Below, in pieces: positions 62,917 to 64,000 of a stretch of DNA of 64,000 nucleotides (its first letter is position 1; every line of letters begins with the position of its first letter). The position numbers and the translations under genes were made by a program. The notes beneath the pieces were generated by a model. That model was not told the DNA's origin. It saw only the letters and a program-made list of their open reading frames with translations, and searched no databases. Source of the stretch: Melampsora larici-populina 98AG31 (Eukaryota > Basidiomycota > Pucciniomycetes > Pucciniales > Melampsoraceae); contig NW_006768772.1 of NCBI RefSeq assembly GCF_000204055.1, positions 1,636,287 through 1,700,286 of the forward strand, in the 5' to 3' direction.

Positions 62917-64000
62917 TCCCGAGTCCCTCCATTTTTTGATTCATCAGCTCTCCCCTTTCCTTTCAATTCCGCTAATTGAGCTTCTAATTCTGCAATTCTT
63001 GCATTTCCTCCTCCACTTCTAACCCAATTACCCCTCTCATCTTTCCTTCCACAATCAGCTGCCCTATGTCTACCTCTGCCACATTTAAAACACAATCCCC
63101 GTTCACTACGTCTTGCCATCTCCTCCTTTGAGACTGAGAATCTAGCGCTAGATAAATCCATTGCGTCAGGGTCTCGAGCCGGGGTTGGTGTGATTGAAGT
63201 GCTGCGATTAACTGTGCGATTTGCACCCGGATGAAGCTCGTTATCGATTGCCAGCGCATAAGCCGTTATCTCAGGCAATGATGTAAAAGTTTTTAATATC
63301 ATATTGACTCGAACTTCTTGCTTTAAACCTAACTTGTAGTGACTAACGTGTTCCATCTCACCCCAACCAGTCCTAGCTGCCAAAGACATGAATTTTGTTG
63401 TATATTCTGCCACAGATCCTGTTTGTTGCAGTGCTCGAAGATCGCGTTGTGCTCTGCTTTGACGGTCTGAGTCGAAATACGTGGCCTCAAACGTAGCTGC
63501 GAATTCTTCCCAACTAAGTGGTGCATCGTTGTCGGGACGTAACAGTCGTTTGTAGAACGGAGCCGCCCATTGGTTCGCTTCTCCTGTCAAGTACGATAAT
63601 GTAAAGATGACTTTTGTTTTGTCGTCCGGGAAGGCGTGCGAGTTCGCTAGTAAGTACAGGCCAACCTGATTGACAAAAGCTTCGGCGAGATCGCCCTTGG
63701 TTCCGTCAAATTTGTCTGGCGTTCCCACTTTCGGACCTCGGGTTGAACCAATAAGCGATTTAAAGTCCGCGGCCGTGAGAGGTTCCTTAGCGTCGCTAGC
63801 CATGAGGTTGTCGATGTGAGATGGTGGTTGCTGGGTGGTAGGAGTGGTTTGCGATGACGTCTGGGGGATATTTTTCAATTGCTGTTGTACGGCGGCTAAT
63901 TCTTCTTGAGTGGCCTTACGCTGAGCAGTTTCTTCTTCCAGCTTAGAGTTTAAGTTTGTAAGCTGCTGGAGTATATTGGCTATATTGGATGCTAGATCGT
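62913..64000 (-). CDS. Ty3/Gypsy gag, 5' end beyond the window
   Basis: The frame is open from the stop at 62913-62915 to the end of the window, so the start lies beyond 64000. The first visible part is a coiled coil (KLEEETAQRKATQEELAAVQ). A capsid-like retrotransposon gag domain follows (VGTPDKFDGTKGDLAEAFVNQ, ANQWAAPFYKRL, SVAEYTTKFMSLAARTGWGE). A CCHC zinc knuckle is at CFKCGRGRHRAADC (about 63055-63100), then a short coiled tail. This is the standard Ty3/Gypsy gag order. Pol overlaps its end in the -1 frame. Confidence 0.93.
   Translation of the reverse strand, partial: DLASNIANILQQLTNLNSKLEEETAQRKATQEELAAVQQQLKNIPQTSSQTTPTTQQPPSHIDNLMASDAKEPLTAADFKSLIGSTRGPKVGTPDKFDGTKGDLAEAFVNQVGLYLLANSHAFPDDKTKVIFTLSYLTGEANQWAAPFYKRLLRPDNDAPLSWEEFAATFEATYFDSDRQSRAQRDLRALQQTGSVAEYTTKFMSLAARTGWGEMEHVSHYKLGLKQEVRVNMILKTFTSLPEITAYALAIDNELHPGANRTVNRSTSITPTPARDPDAMDLSSARFSVSKEEMARRSERGLCFKCGRGRHRAADCGRKDERGNWVRSGGGNARIAELEAQLAELKGKGRADESKNGGTRD
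62931..62937 (-). promoter_or_regulatory. Candidate -1 frameshift heptamer at the gag-pol overlap
   Basis: The coding strand reads A AAA AAT in the gag frame, which fits the X XXY YYZ slippery form. It lies 15 bases before the gag stop codon and the pol frame is open across it. A -1 shift here would fuse gag to pol. No downstream pseudoknot was evaluated. Confidence 0.55.

Noticed and set aside
1..64000. CRISPR arrays, rRNA and tRNA genes
   Set aside because: I found no spaced identical repeats of CRISPR type and no rRNA- or tRNA-like sequence; the organism is eukaryotic.

Overview
This looks like a repeat-rich nuclear window from a basidiomycete, most probably a rust fungus (Pucciniales). 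The inference rests on many short GT-AG introns (about 45-90 bp), long serine/proline-rich proteins, two small secreted proteins of the kind rusts encode in number, and layered transposons. I cannot fix the species. Most of the 64 kb is transposon sequence. I recognise one clear housekeeping gene and two small secreted-protein genes.

1-10.8 kb: three PIF/Harbinger-like elements lie end to end, separated by single TAA trinucleotides. Each pairs, or in the truncated first one keeps half of a pair of, a DDE nuclease gene and a DNA-binding/coiled-coil partner gene. All three carry clusters of near-perfect hairpins. 10.8-18.5 kb: a DIRS-like tyrosine-recombinase retrotransposon reads on the minus strand (gag, RT-RNase H, recombinase). 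Its RT gene is split by a CACTA-type MITE. 18.5-19.2 kb: a 610-bp foldback element with a 9-bp target duplication.

19.9-27.4 kb: a seven-exon Arf-GEF gene (Sec7 plus PH domains, SYT1-like), plus strand.

28.7-45.2 kb: a decayed Tc1/mariner element (X1). Its left terminal repeat was entered by a 10.85-kb element with identical 297-bp terminal inverted repeats and a 9-bp target duplication. That element carries a RecQ-like helicase gene, a DUF6589-like gene and a third unknown gene, with no recognisable transposase of a known superfamily. The helicase is itself split by a hAT element (35.6-38.4 kb). X1 also holds two CACTA-type MITEs.

45.7-54.0 kb: a second Tc1/mariner element (X2) with an apparently intact DD34E transposase. 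X1 and X2 share a layout: a minus-strand transposase converging on a plus-strand multi-exon accessory gene, and the two accessory proteins look homologous.

54.2-55.9 kb: two small secreted protein genes. 58.6-64 kb: a Ty3/Gypsy chromovirus on the minus strand (LTR, pol with chromodomain, gag running off the window).

The best candidates for undescribed biology are the helicase/DUF6589-like element with its short relative, and the two-gene Tc1/mariner lineage. All boundaries and splice sites come from reading the sequence; no database search was run.
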